DNA of 64,000 nt from contig ML210273.1 of NCBI GenBank assembly GCA_004369085.1, positions 1-64,000 on the forward strand, written 5' to 3'. Source of the stretch: Coprinopsis marcescibilis (taxonomy: Eukaryota; Basidiomycota; Agaricomycetes; Agaricales; Psathyrellaceae). Positions 43,726-55,012 of this stretch are shown here, in pieces; position 1 is the first letter of the stretch, and each line of letters starts with the position of its first letter. The position numbers and the translations under genes are program-made. The notes beneath the pieces are model-generated. The model was given only the letters and a program-made list of their open reading frames with translations. It was not told where the DNA came from and made no database searches.

Positions 43726-46011
43726 ATGTCACCCTCATTTGAGCAGGGTGAAGGCCTGAGTTCGAGACATCTTCCAGATGAATCAGACGGCTCTTTCTCC
43801 TTCCAGATCCCTGCAACGACCAGAGGAGACGACCTTCTTGCAGATGACGGCGAGGACTTCTTACGGGGTGCTGATTTTCTGGCAACACCAGCCCCGCCTT
43901 CTAGATTCGCCCTCGATCCATTAACTCTCAGCCAACTTACGCCTAGACCATCGGACAGACAGCTCTACAAATCTCCGTCTCCACCACAGCATCAGCTTGA
44001 CACATCAGAAGCCCCCCAACCTGCTCAACGAATCACGAAGACCCGTGCCAATAAGGCCAAGCCGAAACCAAATGCCATCACAAGGGTGAAGCAGCGGTCT
44101 TACCCTGTTCAAGCATCTCCCGCTGGGGAACGCATCGACAATCTCAAAGCCCAGGTAGAACGGTTGACAGATGACCTGGATGACATCGCAGGCAGCCTGC
44201 CATCGAATCTAGAGTCCAACCCACCGCTCTTTCCCACTCGACATAGCCTGAATCGAAAAGAAGGCTCCAATCCCCAACGGCAGAAAGAAAATGCCATCCG
44301 CGTATGTACAATTTCTTCGTCGTCCCTGGTTCTTTCTTGATTGACATGGACGTAATTTCACTTAGGTCCAGCCTGATTTAACTAAAGGTCGCCAGGAAGA
44401 AGGGAGCACCCTAATATCTAAAGACTTTGATGCCGCTACGGCACATACACGAAGAGAACCCTCATCTTCACTTCCCTCGATACCCCAATTTCTCGATGGA
44501 GGTGATCATATCATTCCCGACAGCACCGTGGGCTCAGAACGTTCGGAGAGCTTGGATGGTGTCGCAAGACGTCTATTAATATACAGCCAAACACTTGTGG
44601 CAACTACCGGGTGTGTTCTCCTACTCCTTTTGCGTTTATGAAGGGGCGAGGACTCAAACACAATCATTTGTTACTATTCAGGAATGCCGGTGGCAAGATC
44701 TCAAACAAACGGACAGAAAACCCATTCGCACTCTCACATGATGCGGGCGCAAGCAGGCCGGCTGCACCAGCCCCGCAGACTAGCGAACAGGATGACAGGC
44801 CATTGACGGTGTCGCAGCTCTCGCCTGAGAAAGGTGGTCTGGAAGCACCGCAAATTGCGCGCAAGCGTGTTCGAGGAAAAGTCGAGAAGCCACCGACCTC
44901 GTCGTCTTCGAAGAGGCCGGCGACTTCAAACAACAGCTCGGACGAGCCTCGCTCACGGAAGAAGGCCAGACCCAATCCCCAGGATGCCAGTGCACCCGCA
45001 GCATCTGGGAGCTCACAACCGACCGAAGCTTCTGTGATGCGACCGCCGATTCGGAAGTCTGCTCGACGTGTCGCGTCGAGTTCTAGAACCAATTCGACCG
45101 CTAGGGCTCCGAACGCCAGGGACGGCAGGCTGGAGGCTGCTGGCTGCACCACGGGAGCGGCCAGACCTTTAACTCGAGCACGCGCTGATTTGGGCAAAGG
45201 CGGCTCTGTTGCGTCTGCCTCGCGCTCGACACGATCATCCTCATCATCATCAGTGCACGCCAGCATCAACAGCAATAATAAGGGCACTAGCACTGCGTCA
45301 CATCAACGTCATCTGCAAGATTCACACCCTAAGAGTCGTTCATCCAAGATCAAATCGGCTGGCACGTCCTTGTCGAGAGGTGCAACCGAACAGGAGGCGG
45401 CGGGCGGTTCGACCAATGCGAACACCAAGAAAACTGTGCGTTAAAATAGCTTTTTATCTATGCTGTGGAGTTGATGAGCTAACGGTAACGTTTGCTGTTA
45501 ATGCGTTTTTGCGTTTTTGTGTGCGACTATCTAGGGTGTTGTTCGCGCTACGATACCGCACGAGTTTAGGTTCCTTGTCGATGCCCGGCTAGAAGCACGG
45601 AAGAGCGAGTCGGAGAAGCCAGTTGCAGGAGTAGATACGGAGGCGGGTTCCACGACTAATGGTGGCAAGCAGCAGCAGCAGCAGCCCCACGGTGTCCACC
45701 CGATACCCGATTTCAAAGCGAGCCATGCAGCTCAGGAAGCGGAGAGTGCGCTACGAAAGGAAAACATTCGGCCTGTCGTTCCCCTGCCTATCAGGTTCGA
45801 AACGGATGCGAGGTTGAAAGAGCGGCACAAGTTTGACGAGCTGATCAGGGAGAAGGAGGCTCGGCGGCAGCTGGAGCTGGAGCAGAGAAGGAAGGAGAGG
45901 GAAGAGCAGGATGAGCGGGAAATCCGAGAGCTGCGCAGGAAGGCCATTCCAAAGGCACATGAGGTGCCAGAGTGGTATAGGGAGGCGCCGAAGAAGGTTA
46001 AGGGTGTTTAG
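43726..46011 (+). CDS. TPX2-domain microtubule-associated protein
   Basis: Exons 43726-44301, 44366-44610, 44682-45435 and 45535-46011 encode 683 residues. The C-terminal ~150 residues carry the TPX2 signature: TIPHEFRFLVDARLEARK, then PIRFETDARLKERHKFDELI, a long charged helix (EKEARRQLELEQRRKEREEQ, ELRRKAIPKAHEVPEWY). A coiled-coil stretch (RIDNLKAQVERLTDDLDDI) lies near residue 145. The middle is Ser/Lys/Arg-rich and disordered, with possible nuclear-localisation patches (RSRKKARP). TPX2-type proteins bind microtubules and, in animals, activate Aurora A and spindle assembly; whether this one does so is not shown. The last intron (99 nt) was placed so that it removes a TAA and joins ACT to GGT in frame. 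Confidence 0.8.
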
Positions 46012-47667
46012 CTTGGTGGTCATGCAGATGATCTGTTGGGGGGCGAGGTTTGTTCTAGGTGGATGGATTGCATCGTGTATTACTTAGTGTGCTGTTTATG
46101 ATGACGCATCTCCCGGGATTTTGATTTGACGCAACAGCACTTTTTTTTCTTTTTCCCTTCCCCTTTCCCCACTCTGGCGTCTCTCTCTTTCTCTCTCTCT
46201 CTCTATGAAGGCGCGTGGCTTTCATCTTATTTTTGCGAATCACAGAACCCGGTGTGGATTCGATAATGAACTTGTGGCCCATTTGGGGTGTGGATGCCGG
46301 GTGCCTGCAAGATAGCGCTAAATCACCGTAAAGGTCGCGTTGAAAGAACAGGTCATTTTCTCATCTTTTTGATAATAATGACGATTTCCTTTTGTAGGCC
46401 GAACTTTGATGCAGTTGGCGCGACCGTTGCGGTTGGGATCCCCAATGGCTATATCCTTTTTTTTCATTCTTTGCAACTCGACCAGCTGCAGATAGAGAGA
46501 TCGATCTGCTCTTCAGGTTGAAGACTTGAACGATCGTGCGTGTGGTTCTTTGTTGTCGATGGTGTAAATCAGGAGGGGAAGCGCAGGCGATTCTTGGATC
46601 GCACAGCTGAGCTTGCCTCGTTCCCGAACGTCCCGGAGAGCTCGGAAAAAGTTGTTCAGCGCCAAGATTCGGCGTCCTTATCGTGTTGCAGCTCCGACAA
46701 GGCTCCTCCCCATCCGACGAGTGGGACAGCGCTTTCTTCTCCTTATCGTCGTCTGCGCTCAAAGGCAAGCCAGAGCACGCCGTAAGTGATGATCTCACAA
46801 CACAGCTGTACTAAATCCCCTTTGTTCTGATCATCCTTTGGTGTCTGTCTGTTTCTTGTTTTGGTGGATTGTCCGGCCGATTAATTTTTATGAATCGCTG
46901 TGCTGTTTCTTTTGTCTCAGGCTGTACGGGTGTATGTCAGACGGGCTTGTTCTTTTTTGTGAAAGGACGGAATAGAACGTGTTGCGGTGATGGGTTTAGA
47001 CTTGCGAGGTGCTGGGCTTTGCGCGTGCGGGGCGCGGCCCTGTCAACTTTCAAAGAGCTGACGGACAGAGAGGAGGAACTGAGCCCCATGAAGGCGAAAT
47101 TCATTCTCACGACTCTATTCATGCATGAGAACGACGAGAGACTGGTTTTTCAAAAAGCAAAGCCCAAGAGAACACATACGTCAACGACATTGACAAGTGG
47201 GTTGACGGCAACTGTGTGCCTTTCTGCGTGGCGATAAGAGTACAGTGCTCTCTTGAGTGCAGGGGGCGTGACGCTCTCTTCTTTCCGGAGCGGGTCCGCA
47301 AGCCGGGGATTATCGATATTTTTATATTCTGGTTGGGAGATTGCGTTCGCAGATGGGTGACAGGCACGTTCCAGGGTCGCATGGCGGCTCGCCTGGTTTG
47401 GTTCCGGATGGGGATGGGGTGGTTCGGCTAGATTCAAATTTAGATGGCATCGCCAACTGTTTGGATCTGGAGATTCGTGTTCAGTTTTGTCATACCAACG
47501 GCTCAAACGGAGGCACGGGAGCATCAACAGCACCCGCCGATTTTCTCTTCGGACAAACAGCATGATCCCGATTATGGGGGCCTGCAAAAGCCATAAAAGC
47601 AACTCCATCCAATCCTCAAACTGCAGTCAACCAACTCTCTTCTCCTCCTCCAAACAACACAGTCACA
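46012..47667. other. Intergenic, with long polypyrimidine tract
   Basis: A C/T tract with (CT)n runs from about 46139 to 46204, just 3' of the TPX2 gene. No gene is supported. The final ~70 bp before 47668 look like a 5' untranslated leader (CTCTTCTCCTCC). Confidence 0.5.
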
Positions 47668-47859
47668 ATGTTCTCTACCTGCTCTCCCATCATCGCCGAG
47701 CCCGGGCTTTCAATCCAATACCGCGACGGTGCTTCGCCCTCTCCAGCCTGCCCCGCCCTATCATCATCACCAGCAGCCTGCACCAACGACAGCGCTCCCC
47801 AATGCTGCCACTGCGGCTGGAGAGGAAGCCACTCCCCAGACTGCCCCTTCAAGTCCTAA
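47668..47859 (+). CDS. Small Cys-rich zinc-knuckle-like protein, 63 aa
   Basis: A single exon encodes 63 residues with eight Cys. The C-terminal CCHCGWRGSHSPDCPFKS holds a CxxC...H...C arrangement (Cys-x2-Cys with a later His and Cys), compatible with one zinc ion. The N-terminal part is Ser/Pro/Ala-rich with spaced Cys. There is no signal peptide, so it is more likely intracellular than a secreted effector. The start is preceded by a CAAACAACACAGTCACA leader, a good fungal context. I do not know a named family; this is an inference from motif and context. Confidence 0.5.
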   Translation: MFSTCSPIIAEPGLSIQYRDGASPSPACPALSSSPAACTNDSAPQCCHCGWRGSHSPDCPFKS

Positions 47860-48804
47860 GTTCTGAACATTAGCATTGGTATGTCTTCATCGCGTCTTCA
47901 TCAAAAACAAAATATCTTAACGGCATTCTCCTCAGCTATCTTGCCTGTTTCGACCTTCATCTCATCGCTATTATTCGCTTTCAACTCTCTCGCATGCATG
48001 CTCCTTGTATGTTATTCGACACTGCAAGCCATATCACTCCACGCAACTGTATATCAGCAACAACAACACCCCATCCCACATCCAGCACCTCATGTACCAT
48101 ACCATTCCCCAGCCCGCGTTGGCTTAGTTGACTACTGCTAGTACTATTTATTCGGCCTATACCGATTGTAAGAATGGAAAAACTAATCATCAAGTCATAC
48201 CATTGTACATGTACCTCTTACCTAGCAACGACAATCATATATCTTGTCTTTTTTCATTCTTGCATGCGGATTTCGTCCCGTACAACCCGCTCCAGCTATA
48301 ACGTTCACTCCAAGATGCCTCGGCGTTCAATTTCTTTTGATGACTTGCTGATATCGTGATAAGATATGGAGCCTTTTCCCACTTGGGTTCCTGATGACGA
48401 CACTGGGCCAAGTGCGGCTCTGAGGTGGGGGGAGAGATGTCCACATGTGTTCGCCACTCCCTTCCTCCGCACGATGTTCCGTGGAGGTACCACGTTCGCA
48501 CGCACCGGAACTGCGCCCAGCTATAGAGTCCTTCCCGGAAGACGTGTTGGGACACTCGCAACCGCGTTCAGCACTTTATGACCCCCTATGAATGCCAATT
48601 CGACCAAGAACAACACCAAGCAAAGCTAAGGCTTCCTCCTGTGGGGGTGAAGAATACGCCATCAGAACTTTGCCGGCAATCTGATGTGCCGAGCGCCGGG
48701 TAGAAGTTGGCCATTTAGCGCGGGGGTGCCGCTCTATTAGTGTAGAACGCGCCCTTGTCCAGTGCGAAGCCACACATAGTCCTTCTCATATCCACCACTA
48801 CACC
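47860..48804. other. Intergenic, no gene seen
   Basis: This holds the 3' flank of the small Cys-rich gene and the upstream region of the enoyl-CoA hydratase gene. No coding exon or RNA is supported. Confidence 0.5.
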
Positions 48805-51200
48805 ATGCCTTCTGTCAATCCGCCAAACACGTCGAACCAGCTCCTCGTTTCCTTTCCCTCAGAACATGTCCTGCTTCTCACGTTGAACCGTCCAAAGCAA
48901 TTGAATGCTATGACACCACAGCTCACTGAAGACTTGAGGAAGGTGTTAAATTGGTTTGAGGAGGAGCCGTCTCTATGGTATGTGGCGGATTTCTCAGAAT
49001 CTAACGGTTTACTTATGGGCATTAATCGTCATACATAGGGTCGTCATAGTGACTGGAGCGGGGAGAGTATTCTGTGCGGGGGCCGATTTGAAGGCGTGCG
49101 TTCATGTTCAAATTTCACTTGTGCCGCCGGGGACGATGCCGACGTTTCTGTCTAACACATTACCTACGACCGCGGGGACCCGATACTTACTTATCTTATC
49201 GTCTTTTTCATTTATTACAGATGGAATAATGACCAGCAACAAGGGGTTGTAACCGAACAGGAGGGTGTGGCCACAAATCCGTACGGCTTTGGTTCCATCT
49301 CCCGCCGACAGTCGAGAAAACCGTTTATTGCGGCGGTGGCTGGCGGTGCGTACGGGGGTGGCCTGGAGATGGTTCTGAACTGTGACTATGTCATCGCAAG
49401 CGAAGATGCAAAGTTCGCACTCCCTGAAGTTAAGCGCGGGGTAATCGCCATCCAAGGAGGTAAGAACCCCTTTTAAGCTTCAGACCCTTGTTCTCTTTCA
49501 AAGTTCACTGTGGCTCTACGCGGCCTAGCCTTTGGAGCTGACCGTTTTTGGAGCTGAGTTGCTTATAACCCTTTTTGTCACGGACCTCTGTCTTGTGAGG
49601 AGCTGAATACCCATTTCGTTTCGGGCTCGGACTCTGACTTGTATCTGCAATGACTAACATCTCGGCATTGAATTTTTTATCGATGTAGGGATCCCTCGAC
49701 TTTCCCAAATCGCTGGACACCAGGTTCGTTACCCCTTCCATCTTTTCTCACTGCTTGACAGCTCGATCGCCCTCCTATGAGCTCATAGCCAAGTACTGAC
49801 TCGAGCTTTCTATCCCTTCGGTTTCGCTGGTATCGAATTTCAAAACTCACCCCAAAAATTAAAACGCTGTCTTGATTCGACCACTGACGTCTGTGGCCTT
49901 CTCCCGCGAAACGTGCTATAGCTCGCGTCTGAACTTCTTCTACTGGGAAAGACTATCAGCGCCGATGAAGCCCATCGTCGATTTGGATTGTGAGTCCCAC
50001 TCCACTTTTCTATTATCAGTTTTGCATCGGGATTTGGCAAATACATCACTTTCACTTTCAATTCTTTTCACTCAAGGTCATCTCCGGGTTCAATTGTCTT
50101 TCAATTTCAAATCTGCAAACCAGCCCTACCCCTTTTCGACCTTCGAGCTCCGCACGACGCTTTCGTGTGCAGTCAATTATGCACCCTTGATTTGCCTTGT
50201 CAAAACGCTGGTTGCTATTCATAGCTTTGACTGCGGCGCTGATGCGTGTTGAATTTGAAGCACTCAGCCAATGGGGCTCCTCCTTATTTACTTCCACGCA
50301 AGCTCTCTCAAGTGCACAGGCGTGACTTTCGTGCGGGGATGACCGAGCGTTTGGCGCCTGGCGCTCGTATTCACGGCCTTGTCACATATATCCGTGTTCC
50401 ACACCCTTTCGCAACCCAGCGGACCATGGACTCATCCTGGCGCGCTCTCGCTACCTCAGGTTGATTTCACATTCGAGTTGTGTCATATATGATGCACACA
50501 CTCTCTTTGTTTGTTGACAACCGTCACTTGGCAGTACGCCACCCCCAGCAGATCTCAGCAGCACGCTAACCTAACACCCCCCAATATAACCTTTTAGCGT
50601 AAACCAGGTCGTGCCCGGGTCAGACTCGGTGCTGCGAGCTGCAGCTGCGGTGGCGGAGCAGATGAACCTCAACTCGCCCGATGCCGTGCAGGCGACGAAG
50701 CGCGCGCTAGTGCTTGCGCAGGAGTTTGGGCATTCTGAGATGCTCACGAACCATGTATGGGGCCCGGAGAGCAAGAGGACGTATCGAGGCGAGAACATCA
50801 AGGTGAGGTTATCTATTTCATCTAATCGTTCCATCGAATGTTTCGCGCTTACATACTTTGAAAACGAAATGTTGGGACAACGACAACGCCTATCGCCGGT
50901 CACCTCACCCGACCTTACCCTGTTATGTACTTGCATTACGACATGTGTGCAGGAGGGCTTGAGAGCTTTCGCGGAGGTAAGCGTTGGATTGTGCTTTTCG
51001 AGGTGGTTCTGGGACCTGGGTTGGCCTTTGTACACATTGTACCGGCACGGCGCATGCGCCGCGAGCGAGATGTCGTCACTCGTTTGTTTTCGTTATGGGT
51101 GTTCACTTGAAAGGATCTAAGAGGCGTTGATGGTTAACGCACACTTTGCTTTTCTATACAGAAACGCACCCCGCGATGGACCAGCCCGGCGAAGCTCTAG
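48805..51200 (+). CDS. Enoyl-CoA hydratase/isomerase family protein, PTS1-like end
   Basis: Eight exons, 48805-48977, 49039-49095, 49221-49459, 49689-49723, 49922-49989, 50598-50802, 50953-50976 and 51162-51200, encode 279 residues. The crotonase fold is clear: VLLLTLNRPKQLNAMT, VIVTGAGRVFCAGADLKAW (CoA/oxyanion loop), FIAAVAGGAYGGGLEM, CDYVIASEDAKFALPEVKRG and the C-terminal EGLRAFAEKRTPRW. It should hydrate or isomerise a short acyl-CoA in fatty-acid or amino-acid breakdown; the exact substrate is not readable. The protein ends in AKL, a variant of the SKL peroxisomal signal, so peroxisomal location is likely (inference). Intron sizes are atypical for this window (up to 608 nt), and one exon is only 24 nt. 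Confidence 0.88.
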
Positions 51201-51824
51201 TGCTCCGAGCTCCAGTATGACTTTATTGCTATGTGTACATATGTGTGCTGGGAGCTGGAGCTATCAGCTAACAGTTATCAGCCCTACTAGGCTCGGCGTA
51301 CGCAATGTTCCAGGAGAATAATCAGACTGGTTACTGGATAGAACAGAAGTTGCAGAACAGAACAGAACAGAACGTCTTCGTTTGTACATACGCACCAACA
51401 AATTTGATTCGAGTCGATGTGTGTAACGACCAACGCGATCGCGAACTCGAAGTCTGGGGTGCAGTCCGCCGCGCTGTTTGGAATTCGCAAAGCTTCTGTG
51501 TGGCATTATCCCCTTGGTATGCATATGGTTCACGCAACGTCCCCAGCGGCACAGATGAGCATCGACGACAAACCTCTCGCTTCTCACTCGCTGTCGTAAC
51601 CTTACCCTTTCGGAAATCCGTTGACACTTTCCATCAGACACACGCCTGTCTGTCACGTCGGTCAACCTTCAAGTTGGCTCTCTGCGGCTTTGCCCGCTCG
51701 ATGCAAATGATCTCTCTCTCTTTCTCTATCTATCTCTCTACTTGGCACTTGTGTCGGCTCTGTGGCAGACAGCAACGCAACACGACACGAGACGTAGGAC
51801 ATATTAGACGTTGGACGTGCATCG

Positions 51825-51935
51825 AAAAAAGGGGGACGGGTTGGGAATTCGAACCTGTTACCTGCTTTCGGTGCTTGGCTGGCGTTGTTGGATCGTAGCC
51901 CCTGAATTGGACGTCTCTGGGCCAGCCGCTCCAGG
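51825..51935 (-). ncRNA. Candidate tRNA-derived Pol III unit (SINE-like)
   Basis: On the minus strand, TGGCCCAGAGA (51914-51924) matches the Pol III A box at 10 of 11 positions, GGTTCGAATTC (51845-51855) matches the B box at 10 of 11, and a T6 terminator lies at 51825-51830. The tRNA arms do not pair properly, so a working tRNA is unlikely; a tRNA-derived short element or small RNA gene is the better reading. Confidence 0.35.
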
Positions 51936-52851
51936 CCTCACGGTTGACAGAGTGCGATCTTTCTTGCAAGTAGATCTCTTAGTCTGTGCCCTGTCTGTTT
52001 GGTGATCTTCGCATACTTACCAAAGCGTACGATCTCTTTCTCTCATGCTAGCTAGTAGCCTGTGCTAGGCTCCCTGCTGCTTATCACTCTTCGTTTCTGT
52101 CTTGGGATGTGTTCGTACATCGTGGTTCGGGATGCATCGTCCGCAGAGTGCTTCGGGTGATAGAACTTGTGTTGCAAGCTGCTTGGCCCAAACGGGCACT
52201 CGGACATGGCTTCCAAAATTCTAATCGATATCTTTATCTGTATAATTCTGACTAGAATTCCTGATAGAAGGCAGACCCGAGACCGGGGGAAGGGGAATTT
52301 GTGAAAGGAAGGTGAAGCCAAACCTTGTGTGGTTTGTTTCGATCCTGTTTCCGGTCTGCTCAGCTGAGTGGCGTCGTTTGTGCCTTTGAAGTTTGTGCGC
52401 ACGCGCGGATCGCCTTCCTTGAGCGAGAGAGATCTTGAGAAGAACTGTGTATGTACGTAGACGAAGGGCAAGCACATATGTCTATGTCAGACAGGAAGGT
52501 GCCAGGGACAGGCAAGCGTGAGCTTCAATCTTGCACACTTCCGACGACGTCCGACAATTTGCATTGTATGGATGTGGGGATGACGGAATGAGCAGCTCTG
52601 AGACGAGGTTCCGCTATCTGGGTGCTCCGGTGATAGATTGCCCATTGGTAGTGTGACAACTGCGACTTTGGGATGATTGGGATCTGGCCAAAGCTAAACT
52701 TAAAACTTTTTGTTTGGGTTTTCTGACGGTTTCACGTTATAGTTCTGGACCCCCCTTGGTGCCAGAGTACACAGGGTAATGTATTGAAAGGGGGGGGGGG
52801 TGGAAGAGTCCGAGCTCAGATCTTGACGTCCAGGGTCGCATCCCATGTTAC

Positions 52852-52873
52852 TTATGTGTTATGTGTTATGTGT
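52852..52873. repeat. Tandem TTATGTG x3
   Basis: Three perfect 7-bp units about 50 bp after an 11-nt G run (52790-52800). Confidence 0.8.
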
Positions 52874-54557
52874 TCTATGGGAGGGGCTGGAGTCGGGAGT
52901 GGGCCTGGACACATGAGCAGGAATAGATTCAGACGCCAGTTTGAAATCAAAAAGTAGCCTCGTCACGTCGGTTCGTCACCTACGAACCTTCAAGCTTCAA
53001 TGTCAAACGGGTTCTCAAAAGACGCGCGCGTGAGGAGCAGTTTGTCACTCTGCATGGTCGCAAACTCCACCAGTACGACCGTGACCGCCTGCGCATGCTG
53101 ACTCCAAAATGTGACAGAACAGAAGAGGTATGTGGCCCACGGCCTCGAGGCGGTTTGAGCACCTTTCCTCGGCACGTATCACCACTCTGCGCATATCACA
53201 TTACAATTACATACAGGAAGCTCATTCTCTAAACCCATCACCACCATCATATCACCCTTACGTTTTCCACAGAAATTCCGAGAACAATGCAATCCTCGGG
53301 TCGCACCTGCTCTTTTTAAGCGTTGCAAGACACCGGAAATAAGAAGCTTTTTGCTTCTTTTCTTTCAGAATCAAAGGAAGTCGTATCCGAGATTACCAGT
53401 GTGACTTGACACTTCCGTGGGCCGTGAAAGTAACCTCGGCTATTCCATCCCACAGATGACCTCACCGATATCCGATGCACCTGTGATTTGATTATCGGGT
53501 GACCTGTTGCATTCGAGTTTTCTCCTTGGACTTTCTCTCTCTTGTGAGGCGGAGAGACAAAGGGGTGCGCATGATGATGGGTTCGGAGAGAATGTGTCAC
53601 GGAGTTGACCTTATGATTATTGAGGTTGACCCTGTGAACGCGATGGCCTCATCGCATATGTGCGATGGAAATTCCACCAAAGTTGTATTGCATTCAACCT
53701 ATTTGGGTAGTGTTGGTGAGTTGCCTTGGTTCATAAATGAGTTGGCGTAGACTCTCCATAGAGCCGTACACACCGTACCGGAGTTGAAAGCGATGGGCCC
53801 TTTCAGAGCCTTTCAGAGAAGATCACAAAGAGCTCGCCAAGGACGTACCCTCATGTTATGGGGACGCGGGGGATGCGGGGTAGACAACGCCTTGGCAATG
53901 CCACCTTGGGCTGCTTCGAATCCGAATCCAGTTCGAGCTTATCGCCATGGCGCAGGTACCATCCTCCTTGTTTCAAAACATCAATACAATCTTCTTCGAA
54001 CGCGAGTTTTAAAGGGGCCCCCTCGGTCCTTGGGGCGGACTTCCTCCATGGCATAAACAAAGCCTAGCCTGGAACTCCTCATCCACACCTCCTTTGTTTC
54101 GTTAGAGACCTCGAAAGGCCCCGCTCAATTCTGACCTGCGGCTCGACTCGCCCTCACCCCCTCGCTCGACTCGTTTGACTGGAACCTATAGTTCCCCCTC
54201 TTACGTACATAATCATTACCGTTCTCCAAACGAGGAGAAAGCAAATTTGCTTCCGCTCTCCTTTTTTCGGAAAAGCGCGAATCCCCAGGGAAAGGACCCA
54301 TTAAATCTCCTTTCAGCCCGTAATGACACAACCGATTTTGCGGTTTTGTTGTGATCATATGCGTTGATGGTCGTAAAGCTCATGTGAAGGCTTACTGTGT
54401 GAAAAGGAGAGCTGCGTCTCTATCTGATGTATAGGGACGTGGAGCAAGCTTAGGATCCTATTCATTCGTCAAAGTATTACTGGATAAATCTTTTTGATGC
54501 ATCCAAGTCCATTTGTACAACGTTGCAAGTTTGGACCCTAGCCAGAGAGGCTTGACT

Positions 54558-54606
54558 GTGGCGTTGTATGTATACACTGCGACGTGATGGTGGCATACAA
54601 CGCCAC
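54558..54606. repeat. Perfect 13-bp inverted repeat (hairpin)
   Basis: GTGGCGTTGTATG (54558-54570) and its exact complement CATACAACGCCAC (54594-54606) flank a 23-nt spacer. An ATG at 54587 lies in the spacer and opens the frame at 54587-55012. Confidence 0.85.
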
Positions 54607-55012
54607 GCATGTCGAAGACAAGTCGTCAATTGATACGACCGTGTTTCCCGAGTGGGTACGACATAGTCTCAGGAAGAGGCGGCCATCGCGGGCAAGGATG
54701 CTAGTACGGAGGCGCCCGCAGGGGAAGCAGAAGGGGATCGCTGCGAATTCGAAGCTGCGGGTTGAGAGCGATTATGCTCGTATGTCGTCAGAGGGATCTT
54801 CGGCTTCTAGTTTGTATGCCAGAGACGAGTTCGACAGTCCAATAAATCGTCTTGGTCTGCCGTCGAGCCGTTGCGCTCTGTACGGTTCTCTGCGCTATAC
54901 AAGGATCACACAAATACGCACCAGTGTTCTACCGGTATCACCTCGCCCTCCGATTGGTACCAGTTCGCAGAAGGCCAGTAATTCCCAACGCCTACTCCGA
55001 AAGGTAAATTAG
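54587..55012 (+). CDS. Doubtful hypothetical ORF, 141 aa
   Basis: An uninterrupted frame from an ATG inside a hairpin encodes a basic, Ser/Arg-rich product (RHSLRKRRPSRARMLVRRRP, then SSEGSSASSLYARDE). No domain, targeting signal or splice support is visible. It is kept only because it is the longest ATG-started frame in this gene-empty stretch and its codons are GC3-rich like those of nearby genes. Confidence 0.2.
   Translation: MVAYNATHVEDKSSIDTTVFPEWVRHSLRKRRPSRARMLVRRRPQGKQKGIAANSKLRVESDYARMSSEGSSASSLYARDEFDSPINRLGLPSSRCALYGSLRYTRITQIRTSVLPVSPRPPIGTSSQKASNSQRLLRKVN

Noticed and set aside
44664..45293. 209-codon minus-strand frame inside the TPX2-domain gene
   Set aside because: It is the antisense shadow of a Ser/Arg-rich exon whose + strand frame continues into the TPX2 domain.
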